Positions 15,914 to 25,327 of a DNA stretch of 64,000 nucleotides are shown here, piece by piece; position 1 is the first letter of the stretch; each line of letters opens with the position of its first letter. The notes below the pieces were generated by a model. That model had not been told where the DNA came from. It was given only the letters and a program-made list of their open reading frames with translations, and did no database searches. The DNA comes from Treponema maltophilum ATCC 51939. Lineage in GTDB: Bacteria; Spirochaetota; Spirochaetia; Treponematales; Treponemataceae. The stretch is from assembly GCF_000413055.1 (NCBI RefSeq), contig NZ_KE332518.1, positions 1,365,583-1,429,582 on the forward strand, given 5' to 3'. The translations under genes were made by a program, and so were the position numbers.

Positions 15914-16113
15914 GCATACAGTATTGCATCCGAATTCGGATTTTGAAAGCGTCGTTATTTGAAAAAAAGGTAGGCTGCCGTAAAAACAGCGGGCATTTTT
16001 GAAAAAACGGGCAATTATTAAAAAAAAGCAAAGTGTTCGCCGCCTTGCCTGTTCAAAGGCCGCCGCTGCATGTATAATATCATAAAAATACGTAAAAATA
16101 ACGGAAGGTACAT

Positions 16114-17571
16114 ATGAAAGAAAGTTTGTATTCGGCCGAGCGCCTGAACGCAACGGAGCGCTGGCAAAACTTACAGTTCGGCATGTTTATTCACTTCGGT
16201 TTATATTCGCTTGCAGGCGGCTGCTGGAACGGCAAACCGGTAAAAAAAGGTTATTGCGAACAAATACTTTCGCACGGCAACATTCCGCAAGCCGATTACG
16301 AAGCGCTTATGAGCGACTTCCGCATTCCGCATTTTGATGCGGAACGCATAGCCGAAACGGCAAAAAAAGCGGGCATGCGTTATTTGGTGATTACGTCAAA
16401 ACATCACGACGGATTTTGCCTGTTCGACACCAAAACGACCGATTACAACAGCGTCCGTTCGGCATGCAAACGCGACATCGTCGCGGAGCTTGCCGCCGCC
16501 TGTAAAAAAAACGGACTTGCATTCGGCGTATACTTTTCGCTCATCGACTGGCACTGTCCGTGGGCGCTCCCGATCAGCAGCCACAATTCCGACCGCATTC
16601 CGGAAAAACACCACGCATACAATGTGGCGCAGCTTACCGAATTGATGACGAATTACGGAGAGATTTGCGAGCTGTGGCTCGACATGGGACACCCGACGAG
16701 GCAACAATCGCAGGAAATGTACGATTTGGTGCACGGTTTGCAAAAAAACATTATGATAAACGGCAGGATTTGGAACGACAAAGGCGACTTTGCAACCATG
16801 GCCGACAACGAAATGCCCGAACTGCCCGAAGGCAGATACGAACTGAACGTTCCGTGGCAAACTCCCGCTTCGATTTATAAGGAAACATGGGGCTATAAAA
16901 GCTGGCAGGAAAGAACGGACGCACAGGGGAAAATCCGCAATTTGACGGACAGTTTGCGCCGCGTCGTATCGCACGGCGGTAACTATCTTTTAAACATAGG
17001 ACCGGATAACGAAGGGAACATCGTGCCCTTCGAAAAAGAAGTCCTTGAAGGCATCGGGGAAAATTTGCGCAAAATGCCGCTTAAAAAAACTTGGCCGACA
17101 GCCGTACCCCCACAGACTGCCGCCGTACATCCGGCAAGCTTGCCGCAGTCTGCCGACACTCCGAGCGAGATGGGGGTCGACACGTGCCTTTTCCGCTACA
17201 CCGGAGAAGATTACTACAGCTTGCGTCCCATCGTAACCGGAAAGCGGCGGTACGTACCGACAAACGGCGAGCGCCGTTCCTATATTTTGGGCTGGGCGTG
17301 CGACGCACCGCTTAAAGAAGACATAAAACTGTGCTTTGAAGACGACAACCAACGGCTGTACTTTTCGCTTGCCAAAGGAAAAACGAGCGGCGTCATCAGC
17401 TCGCATTACCGACTGCCGGAACCGGATCGCACGCCCGAGGGAAGCGGCAGTGCCGTTACACAGTGCGCAGTCTTGGAACTTTCCACCGTCGGCAATCCGC
17501 TTGAACGAACTGAACTTCCCGTAAGCGACATACGGCTGACGCTGAATGCAGCCGATGCAACCGCAGGTTGA
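16114..17571 (+). CDS. alpha-L-fucosidase, glycoside hydrolase family 29
   Basis: 485 residues. The (beta/alpha)8 catalytic domain covers residues 1-330: WQNLQFGMFIHFGLYS, YLVITSKHHDGFCLFDT (His97-His98), and the nucleophile Asp190 in ELWLDMG. GGNYLLNIGP closes the domain. The C-terminal part (about 340-485) is less conserved and probably beta-structured. No signal peptide is evident, so the enzyme should be cytoplasmic, acting on imported fucosylated oligosaccharides. This fits its position divergent from the Lpl-type importer, with a shared 200-base control region. ATG at 16114 with GGAAGG 7 bases upstream; TATAAT at 16076-16081 may be the -10 box. The acid/base residue varies in GH29 and was not assigned. 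Confidence 0.9.
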   Translation: MKESLYSAERLNATERWQNLQFGMFIHFGLYSLAGGCWNGKPVKKGYCEQILSHGNIPQADYEALMSDFRIPHFDAERIAETAKKAGMRYLVITSKHHDGFCLFDTKTTDYNSVRSACKRDIVAELAAACKKNGLAFGVYFSLIDWHCPWALPISSHNSDRIPEKHHAYNVAQLTELMTNYGEICELWLDMGHPTRQQSQEMYDLVHGLQKNIMINGRIWNDKGDFATMADNEMPELPEGRYELNVPWQTPASIYKETWGYKSWQERTDAQGKIRNLTDSLRRVVSHGGNYLLNIGPDNEGNIVPFEKEVLEGIGENLRKMPLKKTWPTAVPPQTAAVHPASLPQSADTPSEMGVDTCLFRYTGEDYYSLRPIVTGKRRYVPTNGERRSYILGWACDAPLKEDIKLCFEDDNQRLYFSLAKGKTSGVISSHYRLPEPDRTPEGSGSAVTQCAVLELSTVGNPLERTELPVSDIRLTLNAADATAG

Positions 17572-17655
17572 CATATTGCGCGCTGCGGTTGGTGGCGCAG
17601 CCGGATAAAACCGTGTAAAATTCTACGCATCTTATATGAGAGAACGAGGTGTTTT

Positions 17656-18453
17656 ATGAATTATGCGAAAACTTTTGCGGAAAATCTTATTTTGCAGCGC
17701 AAGCAGCGGGGACTGTCACAAGAGCAATTTGCCGAAGAACTCGATGTGTCGCGCCAAGCGGTCAGTAAATGGGAAGCCGGAATCAATATGCCCGATATTC
17801 CGAAGCTTATCGCCATAGCCGACAAATTCGGCATTACGATCGATTCTTTGCTGCGTTCGGAATCTTCAAATTCAAAAGAAAAAATCGGCGATATAAACCG
17901 GAACGAAGCGTCGATCAATATTATAAGCGAAGGCAAAACCTTTCAGGTAAAAACGGGCTCAACCGTATACATAAAAAACGAATACGAATATATAAGCAAA
18001 ATAAAAATAGCCGGCATTCCGCTCGTACACATCCATACCGGACGAAGTCATCAATGCGCACGCGGCATCATCGCGATCGGAAACAACGCGTTCGGCGTCA
18101 TAGCGATAGGAGGCTTTGCGGCAGGCTTGCTGAGCTTCGGCGGTATGTCGCTCGGCCTCTTGTTCGCATTCGGCGGAATTGCCGTGGGCTCAGTCAGTTT
18201 CGGCGGTTTTTCCGTAGGCGCTTTGGCATTCGGAGGCTGTGCCGTAGGCATGCTGGCGGCCGGCGGTCTTGCCGTCGGAAAGGAATTCGCGATAGGCGGA
18301 ACGTCAGTCGCCCCCGTTTCCATCGGCACAAATATTGAAGCCTCATTCAGAGTAACGCAGGATACGGCCGCAGAAACGATAAACCGGTACATAGAGGAAA
18401 ACGCCCCCTACATACCGGCTTTTTTGCGCAGGATTTTTTGCCTGTTCAAATAA
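17656..18453 (+). CDS. XRE family regulator with a glycine-rich decapeptide repeat domain
   Basis: 265 residues. Residues 7-65 are a Cro/C1-type helix-turn-helix: LILQRKQRGLSQEQFAEELD, VSRQAVSKWE, LIAIADKFGITIDSLL. Residues 137-224 consist of about eight tandem ten-residue units of the form xxFGGxxxVG (for example LLSFGGMSLG, SVSFGGFSVG, ALAFGGCAVG), which predict a regular beta-solenoid or tightly packed hydrophobic-glycine structure. The C-terminal tail is short and ends in an aromatic-rich helix. HTH proteins with such repeats exist in other bacteria, but the role of the repeat is not established to my knowledge. The repeat could bind membrane, ligand or form polymers. Ribosome site GAGG precedes the ATG. 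It stands alone between the fucosidase and the M81 operon. Confidence 0.8.
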   Translation: MNYAKTFAENLILQRKQRGLSQEQFAEELDVSRQAVSKWEAGINMPDIPKLIAIADKFGITIDSLLRSESSNSKEKIGDINRNEASINIISEGKTFQVKTGSTVYIKNEYEYISKIKIAGIPLVHIHTGRSHQCARGIIAIGNNAFGVIAIGGFAAGLLSFGGMSLGLLFAFGGIAVGSVSFGGFSVGALAFGGCAVGMLAAGGLAVGKEFAIGGTSVAPVSIGTNIEASFRVTQDTAAETINRYIEENAPYIPAFLRRIFCLFK

Positions 18454-18492
18454 ATGAACGGACGGTTTATACATTACCCGATATAAAAACGC

Positions 18493-19974
18493 TTAACGTG
18501 AGGCCTTGCCCGGACTCCAACTCATGTCTTTGTCAAACGGATACATCGGGCGGGGAAGTTCCTTGTATTCCAAGCGCGTAAATATTTCGTTTGTGCTGCC
18601 GTCGGTAAGAACGAGCATGGAACGCTTTGCAATCGCACGGATTTCCGGCTCAAGGTAGCCGAGCTTGACGACGATAACTTTCAGTTTTTCGGGTTCGACG
18701 CCCAAAGCCCGCATCATCTCGGGATCGTAACAGCCGACGTGTTTGCTCGTAACGACAACATCGACGCCCTGCACGTCCAAAAGCGCCATATCGCTGTTTT
18801 GAGCGCCGGTCCATGCTTTGCACAGTTTTTTAACCTTCGCGTTAACGGTAATCGGCGAGCTTTTTACTTTATCGAAGGCGGCGCCCAGGGTACCGCTTAC
18901 CGTATTGCCCTCGCCCGCTTTAAAGGCCGCTTCCACAAGTTTGGGGTCGTAAAACGCTTGATAGCACAGGGGCGGTTCGAGCGACGACAGCACCGGATCG
19001 GCGATAATCATTTTTAAAAAATTCGTTACGTCTTGTGAAGAGCCGGCCGTAGGATTGTCGCCGGAATCCGAAAGCACAACGGGACACGTTCCTTCCTTGA
19101 CGGCAACTTTCGTTTGTTCCAAAGCGTCGGCGCATTCGCGCGTTTCGTTGTAAAAGCAAAACTCGCTTCTCGTATCCCAAAACAGTTGAGCAAGTTCCCG
19201 GGCCTTTTTGCGCGCAAGCTCTCTGTCGCCGTCGGCAACAACCATAGCCGTAACGCCGTTGTCCGCCGTATCCGCCCATGGAAAACCGAGCAGATACGAG
19301 GCAGCCATAATACCCTTTTCTTTTTCAACTTCGCGCAATACGGCAATCAGTTTTTTCATCGGCTGCACGCTCGTTTCCGATTGTTCACCCGCAATTAAAA
19401 AGGGAATTTTTACCGCTTCCAAAACCGGCTTTGCGCCTTTTTCAAGCGTTTGAATCGTCATATTTGCCGCGTGAACGCCCGTTTCATACGTGTCGGTATG
19501 CGGCGCGCATTTATAGCCCACATAGCCGTCAACGTATTTGAGCATTCTGTCGGATATGGTTGCGTGCATATCGAGCGAAGATAAGACGGGAATGTCGGGG
19601 CATATTTTGCGTATGTCTTCCAAAAGGTCGCCTTCGGCTTCTCCGATTTCCCGCACGCGCATGGAACCGTGGAGCGAAAGGCACAGCGCATCCAAAGGAA
19701 GGGCGTCTTTTATCGCCTGCAAAAACTCGGCTTTGAGTTTAAGATAATAATCTTTGTCCCACTCGCCGTTCGGCACTGCGCGCGCGATGAGGGCGGGAAG
19801 CACTTCGTAGCCGGCGCTTTTAAGCGTTGCAATCGCCCCGCACACGGAACTTTGTCCCTTCGATTCAAGCAATTCTTTACCGCGCAATACCCAAATATCG
19901 TCAATGCCGGTCGTAATGGGATTAAACGTATCGGATTCGTGGTGCATGCCGCCCACTAAAACTCTTTTTTTCAT
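18493..19974 (-). CDS. M81 family metallopeptidase (MlrC-like)
   Basis: 493 residues. The N-terminal half matches the M81/DUF1485 domain: VLVGGMHHESDTFNP, LSLHGSMR, SLDMHATIS (zinc-ligand region Asp-Met-His) and YKCAPHTDTYETG. The C-terminal MlrC domain begins at about 300 with VLSDSGDNPTAGSSQD. MlrC hydrolyses linearised microcystin in sphingomonads, but homologues are widespread and probably act on peptides or amide-containing compounds of unknown identity. It is the last gene of an operon with an ABC transporter (19996-23160), so its substrate is likely imported by that system. ATG at 19974 with AGGAG upstream. No signal peptide, so cytoplasmic. Confidence 0.85.
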   Translation of the reverse strand: MKKRVLVGGMHHESDTFNPITTGIDDIWVLRGKELLESKGQSSVCGAIATLKSAGYEVLPALIARAVPNGEWDKDYYLKLKAEFLQAIKDALPLDALCLSLHGSMRVREIGEAEGDLLEDIRKICPDIPVLSSLDMHATISDRMLKYVDGYVGYKCAPHTDTYETGVHAANMTIQTLEKGAKPVLEAVKIPFLIAGEQSETSVQPMKKLIAVLREVEKEKGIMAASYLLGFPWADTADNGVTAMVVADGDRELARKKARELAQLFWDTRSEFCFYNETRECADALEQTKVAVKEGTCPVVLSDSGDNPTAGSSQDVTNFLKMIIADPVLSSLEPPLCYQAFYDPKLVEAAFKAGEGNTVSGTLGAAFDKVKSSPITVNAKVKKLCKAWTGAQNSDMALLDVQGVDVVVTSKHVGCYDPEMMRALGVEPEKLKVIVVKLGYLEPEIRAIAKRSMLVLTDGSTNEIFTRLEYKELPRPMYPFDKDMSWSPGKASR

Positions 19975-19995
19975 CTATAAACTCCTGTATAAACT

Positions 19996-20841
19996 CTATT
20001 CTTTCAGCGCTCCTTCGCCGAAGCCTCGTATAAGCTGGGCGTGGAACACTATATAAAACAAAATCATCGGCAGCACACCGACTACAAGTGAAGCATACTG
20101 CAAGCCGTAATCTATATTCATCCTCCCGGCAAACTGCGTAATCGCAACCGGAAGGCTTTTTAAAGCGAGTTTTGTCGTAAACACAAACACAAATAAGAAT
20201 TCGTTCCAGTGGCGCAAAAACGATAAGATAACCATCGTTGCGATAACGGGAACGGACAAGGGCATAATCATCATCCAAAATACGTAGCGGTATTTTGCGC
20301 CGTCTATTTCCGCCGATTCGATAATCGCATTCGGAATACCGCGCACATAGGAAACGGCAATCATAATCGACAAGGGCAAATCGAAGGCTATATAGGGAAT
20401 GATGACGCCCAAGCGCGTGTTCGTAATTCCCAATTTCGCTTCCAGCTGAAACAACGGAATAATAACGGCATGGACGCTGATCATCACTCCGAGCGCAAAA
20501 AGCGACATAAAAAATTTTGCCGACTTAAAGGGAAATTTCGTCAATGCAAAGGAAGCGGCCATCGCAAGCAGCATTGTGGACACCGTCGCGCTGATCGTAT
20601 AAATAAAACTGTTTAAAAGCGCCGTTCCCAAATGCCCCTTGTCCCATGATTCTATATAGTTATACAAAGTAGGAGAGCGGGGAAAACCGAGCGGATGCAG
20701 AACGATTTCCGCATTCAATTTGAATGACGAATAAAAAAGCCACACCAGCGGAAAAACGGTCAACAACGCAAAAACCAGCATAAGAATGTATGCGTTTACG
20801 CGCCACAGATACGAACTTTGCTTTACTGAAATTTTATCCAT
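19996..20841 (-). CDS. ABC transporter permease (MalG/UgpE-like)
   Basis: 281 residues, six spans. LTVFPLVWLFYSSFK near the N terminus and the EAA loop IIESAEIDGAKYRYVFWMMI (about 180-200) are characteristic of the second permease of CUT1-type carbohydrate transporters; the C terminus reads FVVFHAQLIRGFGEGALK-like sequence typical of MalG. Eleven bases separate it from the upstream permease, and 21 bases from the M81 gene downstream. Acts in the inner membrane. Although the family usually moves sugars, the linked M81 gene makes a peptide-like or amide substrate possible. Confidence 0.9.
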   Translation of the reverse strand: MDKISVKQSSYLWRVNAYILMLVFALLTVFPLVWLFYSSFKLNAEIVLHPLGFPRSPTLYNYIESWDKGHLGTALLNSFIYTISATVSTMLLAMAASFALTKFPFKSAKFFMSLFALGVMISVHAVIIPLFQLEAKLGITNTRLGVIIPYIAFDLPLSIMIAVSYVRGIPNAIIESAEIDGAKYRYVFWMMIMPLSVPVIATMVILSFLRHWNEFLFVFVFTTKLALKSLPVAITQFAGRMNIDYGLQYASLVVGVLPMILFYIVFHAQLIRGFGEGALKE

Positions 20842-20852
20842 ACAATCACCGC

Positions 20853-21731
20853 CTAATAATCGAAGCGTTTGGTTACCGCGCGGCTTATCAGTAAGGCAAT
20901 AACGGTAAACACGATGATAATGACGGCAAGCGCACTGCCGTACCCGTAATTTTGGAACACAAAGGTCGTATTGTACATGTATACGGCGATCACTTCGGTA
21001 AAGTGCGCGGGCCCTCCGCCGGTCATCGAATAAATCAAATCAAAGCTTTTAAAACTTCCCGAAACGGCAAGAATCGTATTGATGAAAATAACGTTTGCAA
21101 GCATGGGCGTAATAAGGCGGATAAAAATGGTACCTTCTTTAGCCCCTTCAAGTTGCGCCGCTTCGATAACACCGTACGGAATACGCTGCAAGTTAGCCAA
21201 AAAAATAACCATATACAAACTTGTATGCTGCCATAAAAGCACGAACAAAATCGGCACAATGGCAAAATACTTGTTTTCGAATACGGTCATGATATAGTCC
21301 CGATTTCCGGTCAGATATCTGACTAAGGCGGGTACAATGCCTACCGGCGAAAAAATGCGGTTCCACAGCTGGGCGACGATAACCGACGAAATCGTTATAG
21401 GCAAAAAAATCAAAACTTCAAATACATCGGCATGCTTTACCATTTTGCGGTACAGCATATAGGCAAGCAAAAGCCCGAGCGGAATTTGCCCGAACACCGA
21501 AATCATTACAACCGCAATGTTGTTGCGCAGTCCTATATAAAAAACCGGATCGGTAAACATTCTGATATAGTTACCCAGCCCGATAAATTCCATTTTGCCG
21601 TAACCTTTCCACTTGGTAAAACTCAAATAAAAGCTGAACAATACGGGAAAAATAATAATACCGATGTATATAATAAAAGTGGGCAATAAAAAAGAAAGAT
21701 AACTCGCCCGTTTTTGACCTATGTAGGACAT
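20853..21731 (-). CDS. ABC transporter permease (MalF/UgpA-like)
   Basis: 292 residues with six spans. The start YLSFLLPTFIIYIGIIIFPV and FSFYLSFTKW are typical of the MalF/UgpA group, and the EAA loop reads VIEAAQLEGAKEGTIFIRLI (about 198-217). Forms a heterodimer with the MalG-like protein. ATG at 21731. It follows the binding-protein gene by 124 bases containing a strong hairpin, an arrangement that commonly allows more binding protein than permease to be made. No ATPase gene is present; a shared ATPase elsewhere is assumed. Confidence 0.9.
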   Translation of the reverse strand: MSYIGQKRASYLSFLLPTFIIYIGIIIFPVLFSFYLSFTKWKGYGKMEFIGLGNYIRMFTDPVFYIGLRNNIAVVMISVFGQIPLGLLLAYMLYRKMVKHADVFEVLIFLPITISSVIVAQLWNRIFSPVGIVPALVRYLTGNRDYIMTVFENKYFAIVPILFVLLWQHTSLYMVIFLANLQRIPYGVIEAAQLEGAKEGTIFIRLITPMLANVIFINTILAVSGSFKSFDLIYSMTGGGPAHFTEVIAVYMYNTTFVFQNYGYGSALAVIIIVFTVIALLISRAVTKRFDY

Positions 21732-21818
21732 GTCAGACCGCCTGTTTTTTATTTATAATCCGTGCCGAACTTCTATGCCGAATTTTTGTAATTCAAAATG
21801 CTGCGCATAAAACCGGCA

Positions 21819-21844
21819 GTGAGGACGGCGCGAACCGTCCTCGC
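21819..21844 (-). terminator. intercistronic hairpin after the binding-protein gene
   Basis: GAGGACGG (21821-21828) pairs with CCGTCCTC (21835-21842). There is no T-run, so it is more likely an mRNA-stabilising or partial-termination stem between the binding-protein and permease genes. Confidence 0.55.
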
Positions 21845-21855
21845 AACGGAATCGT

Positions 21856-23160
21856 TTATTTCTTTCTGTGGCTGTCGTTTGCCGCAACCCACGCTTCATA
21901 TTCGTTTGCAAGCTGCTGGGGCGTTTTTTGTCCGATCATAACCGCCTGAATGCCGGGGTTGAGCAGGTTGTTTACGCCTTCGCTGTCCATTTTGGCATCG
22001 ATAACGTAACCCATAGATTGATTATTAATCAATTCCACGTATTGTTTGCTCAACTGGTCGATATCCAAGTCTTTCATATCGAACTTATACGTGCTGACAG
22101 TACCGTATTTGGTAAGAATTTCGGAGGCTTCTTTGCCCGACACAAAGGAAATGAACTTCCATGCCGCGTCGGCTTTTGCGCCGGTAAGTTTGGCGTTCAT
22201 GCCGAAGTTTTCTCCGAGCGTCGCCGCGCTTGAACCTTTCGTAACTTCGCCTTCAACCGCAGGGAAAGCCATCAGTTTATACTGGGCAAAATCTTCCGGT
22301 TTCGCGGCTTTGTGCAGTGCGGAGATTCTCCAGCCCGCATCGAGCAGGTACACGGCTTTGTCGGCAATAAAATCGCCCCAAGACTGGGTTCCTTCAAGCT
22401 GGTTTACGCCGGGAGGGAACAGTTTCGCGTCGGTCATTTTCTTTATGACGGCAATGGCGTCTACAAACTGTTTGTCCGAGAATTTCGCCTTGCCGACCAT
22501 AGCGTCGTCAAACCACGCTTTTCCCGCCATGCGGTCGGTAAGCATGGAAAGCAAAAGCGACTGCGCCTGCCATTGCCCCTTGTTTGCGAACGCAAGCGGG
22601 GTTAAACCGGCTGCGCGGATGGTCGGAACCTGCGCAATCATTTCGTCGAGCGTTTGCGGCGTCGTCAGTCCGAGCTTGTCTTGCAGCTTCGGGTTGATGT
22701 ACACGACGGTGCACACGGCCATATTGTTGGCGATAATATAGATTTCGCCGTTCGGCCCCTGCGGTTCCCATATAGCCGGGTTGTACTGATTTTTCAGTTC
22801 GTCGGTTAAGTATGGGCGCAAATCTTTTACCATGCCGCGGTCCAATACATAACCGGAGCGCGCACCGGCATATACGGTAAACACGTCGGGAATATCGCCC
22901 GATGCGGCCATTATTTGAAATTTGTCGTGGAAGGCTTCGCCGTTGACATATTCGAATTCCAATGTAATATTGGGATATTTCTTTTGGAACGCTTCAACGG
23001 TTACGGGCCAATAGGCCGATTGGGGGTTCGCCAAATCCTGCTGCATGTACACGGAAAGCGTTACCGGAGCGTTCGAATCGGCGCTTTCTTTTTTTCCCTT
23101 GGAACAGGAAAAAAAGACGATACTGCAGCATAAAAGCATAACAGCTGCAATCTTTTTCAT
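21856..23160 (-). CDS. extracellular solute-binding lipoprotein, family 1
   Basis: 434 residues. The N terminus MKKIAAVMLLCCSIVFFSC ends in a spirochaete-type lipobox, so Cys19 should be lipidated and the protein anchored to a membrane. The mature part has the UgpB/MalE-type fold: VTLSVYMQQDLANPQ, FQKKYPNITLEFEYVN, ASGDIPDVFTVY and, near the C terminus, WKFISFVSGKEASE. First gene of the operon with two permeases and the M81 peptidase. It determines substrate choice; the sequence alone does not tell whether the ligand is a sugar. Preceded by a 223-base gap shared with the divergent aspA. Confidence 0.9.
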   Translation of the reverse strand: MKKIAAVMLLCCSIVFFSCSKGKKESADSNAPVTLSVYMQQDLANPQSAYWPVTVEAFQKKYPNITLEFEYVNGEAFHDKFQIMAASGDIPDVFTVYAGARSGYVLDRGMVKDLRPYLTDELKNQYNPAIWEPQGPNGEIYIIANNMAVCTVVYINPKLQDKLGLTTPQTLDEMIAQVPTIRAAGLTPLAFANKGQWQAQSLLLSMLTDRMAGKAWFDDAMVGKAKFSDKQFVDAIAVIKKMTDAKLFPPGVNQLEGTQSWGDFIADKAVYLLDAGWRISALHKAAKPEDFAQYKLMAFPAVEGEVTKGSSAATLGENFGMNAKLTGAKADAAWKFISFVSGKEASEILTKYGTVSTYKFDMKDLDIDQLSKQYVELINNQSMGYVIDAKMDSEGVNNLLNPGIQAVMIGQKTPQQLANEYEAWVAANDSHRKK

Positions 23161-23383
23161 TTATTTCCTCCTGAAAAAAATATTGATGATATCAAGAGTA
23201 TATCACTCATTTTTTTTACGCGCCAGCGGTATTATTTAAAAACGAGGCGTCAAAAATAAAAAAACAGGGCGTTTTTTGAAAAACAAGTATGGCATTATAT
23301 AATTTCAAACCGGTATTTTAAGAAAATGCCTCTGGCGCTTTTACCGTCGTCGTCATATACTGGAAAGTACAGAGGGGCAGTAT

Positions 23384-24787
23384 ATGAGAATCGAACACGA
23401 CTTGTTGGGTGAAAGGGAAATTCCTGAAGACGCCTATTACGGCATTCAAACGCTCAGGGCAATAGAGAATTTTTCGATAACCGGCATTAAACTTTTTTTG
23501 TATCCGCAGCTGATTTATGCACTTGCACAGGTAAAAACGGCTGCAGCACGCGCAAACCGCGATATGGGGCTTTTGCCCGACACTCTTTATCAAGCGATCG
23601 AAAAAGCGTGCGCCGAAGTTATTGCGGGAAAATTCAACGGCGAGTTCATCGTCGATATGGTGCAAGGCGGGGCCGGCACTTCAACGAACATGAACGCCAA
23701 TGAAGTGATCGCAAACCGCGCGCTCGAACTTTTAGGGCACAAAAAGGGCGAGTATTCCTACTGCCACCCGAACAATCACGTCAATTTATCGCAGTCGACA
23801 AACGACGCCTACCCTACCGCCGTAAAAATCGCCCTCCATGACGGCAATAAAAAATTGACCGCCGAATTGGAAAAACTCATACAAGCCATGCGCAAAAAAG
23901 CGCACGAGTTTGCCGGCATCCTTAAAATGGGGCGCACGCAGCTTCAGGACGCCGTTCCCATGACGCTCGGGCAAACCTTCGAAGCATACGCCGTTACGCT
24001 CGAAGAAGAAATTCAGCGCTTAAACGAAAACGCGCGCTTGTTTTTGGAAATCAATATGGGAGCAACCGCTATCGGTACGGGCATCAACAGCGAACCCGGC
24101 TATGCGGAAAAGGTAACGGCGCATTTAAGCGAAATTACGGGAACAAGCCTCGTCTCTGCGCCCAACCTCATAGAGGCGACCCAAGACACCGGCTCTTTTG
24201 TCATGTATTCTTCATCGGTAAAACGCCTCGCCGTCAAGCTTTCAAAAATCTGCAACGATTTGCGGCTGTTGTCGTCGGGGCCGCGCTGCGGCATAAACGA
24301 AATAAATCTGCCGCCCATGCAGCCGGGGTCTTCCATTATGCCGGGCAAGGTAAATCCGGTTATTCCCGAAGCGGTAAACCAAACCGCTTTTAAAGTTATC
24401 GGAAACGACTTAACCGTTACGCTCGCTTCCGAAGCGGGCCAACTCGAGCTGAACGTGTTTGAGCCTGTCATAGCATTCAGCCTCTTTCAATCGCAGGACA
24501 TGCTGTGCAATGCAATGGCAACCTTGCGCAAACGCTGCATAGAAGGCATTACGGCGAACGCCGAACACTGCCGTAATATGGTATACAACAGCATAGGTCT
24601 TGTAACGGCAGTCAGCCCGGCCATCGGTTACGAAGCGGCTACCGAAATCGCCAAAACCGCACTTAAAACGGGTACATCGGTGTACGATTTGATATTGGAA
24701 AAGGGCTTGCTCACAAAGGAGCAGCTCGACGATATTTTGAATCCCGAAAGCATGACTCACCCGCGCAAGCTTAAATTGGGCGAATGA
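23384..24787 (+). CDS. aspA: aspartate ammonia-lyase
   Basis: 467 residues, the usual size for aspartase. It converts L-aspartate to fumarate and ammonia in the cytoplasm. The superfamily signature GSSIMPGKVNP is present (about 317-327) with the catalytic serine in the flexible loop; other marks are GAGTSTNMNANEVIANRA, the HPNNHVNLSQSTND segment and TALKTGTSVYDLILEKG at the C terminus. The Gln/Thr and Asn patterns favour aspartase over fumarase C, although class II fumarase is close. Start ATG at 23384, with AGAGGGG 8 bases upstream. A single-gene unit, followed 27 bases later by an acetyltransferase gene. Confidence 0.92.
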   Translation: MRIEHDLLGEREIPEDAYYGIQTLRAIENFSITGIKLFLYPQLIYALAQVKTAAARANRDMGLLPDTLYQAIEKACAEVIAGKFNGEFIVDMVQGGAGTSTNMNANEVIANRALELLGHKKGEYSYCHPNNHVNLSQSTNDAYPTAVKIALHDGNKKLTAELEKLIQAMRKKAHEFAGILKMGRTQLQDAVPMTLGQTFEAYAVTLEEEIQRLNENARLFLEINMGATAIGTGINSEPGYAEKVTAHLSEITGTSLVSAPNLIEATQDTGSFVMYSSSVKRLAVKLSKICNDLRLLSSGPRCGINEINLPPMQPGSSIMPGKVNPVIPEAVNQTAFKVIGNDLTVTLASEAGQLELNVFEPVIAFSLFQSQDMLCNAMATLRKRCIEGITANAEHCRNMVYNSIGLVTAVSPAIGYEAATEIAKTALKTGTSVYDLILEKGLLTKEQLDDILNPESMTHPRKLKLGE

Positions 24788-24814
24788 CGCTATTTTCAAT
24801 ACAAAGGAGCGGCA

Positions 24815-25327
24815 ATGATTCGTATACGTAAAGCGGAAACTGCGGATGCGGAAAGCCTTGCGCTTATCGGCGAACAAACCTTCCGCGAAACTTTCGGCGC
24901 GTTCAACACAAAAAAAGATATGGACGAATACTGCACAAAGAATTTCGGCACCCGAATTCAGCAAAACGAAATTGCCGATAAAAACAAATGCACATTGTTT
25001 TGCGAATCGGATAACCGGATCGCCGGCTATGTACAAATCAATTTGAATGCCGCTTTCGGCGCTGTCGCGGATACCTCTCAGGCGGAAATACAGCGGTTTT
25101 ATATCGTAAAAAACTTGCACGGCAAGGGCGCCGCGCAAGCGCTTATGAACGCCGCGCTCGATACGGTACGCCGGCTGAATATAAAGCACGTTTGGCTCGG
25201 CGTATGGGAAAAAAATCTGCGGGCAATCGCGTTTTATAAAAAATTCGGTTTTGAACAAATCGGCGAGCATGTTTTTTTACTCGGCAGCGATCCCCAGCGC
25301 GACATCATCCTGCACAAAACTTTTTAG
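24815..25327 (+). CDS. GNAT family N-acetyltransferase (PaiA-like)
   Basis: 170 residues. The acetyl-CoA binding motif A is RFYIVKNLHGKGAAQALM (about 91-108), followed by the motif B pattern LGVWEKNLRAIAFYKKFGF (about 129-147). The N-terminal IRIRKAETADAESLALI and FRETFGAFNTKKDMDEY resemble PaiA-type acetyltransferases, which in Bacillus acetylate polyamines. The substrate here is not established. Ribosome site AAGGAG 7 bases before the ATG. 27 bases after aspA, so probably co-transcribed. Confidence 0.85.
   Translation: MIRIRKAETADAESLALIGEQTFRETFGAFNTKKDMDEYCTKNFGTRIQQNEIADKNKCTLFCESDNRIAGYVQINLNAAFGAVADTSQAEIQRFYIVKNLHGKGAAQALMNAALDTVRRLNIKHVWLGVWEKNLRAIAFYKKFGFEQIGEHVFLLGSDPQRDIILHKTF

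Noticed and set aside
24410-25270. 286-codon minus-strand frame opposite aspA and the acetyltransferase
   Set aside because: It is antisense to two well supported genes and its composition is that of a complementary-frame shadow.
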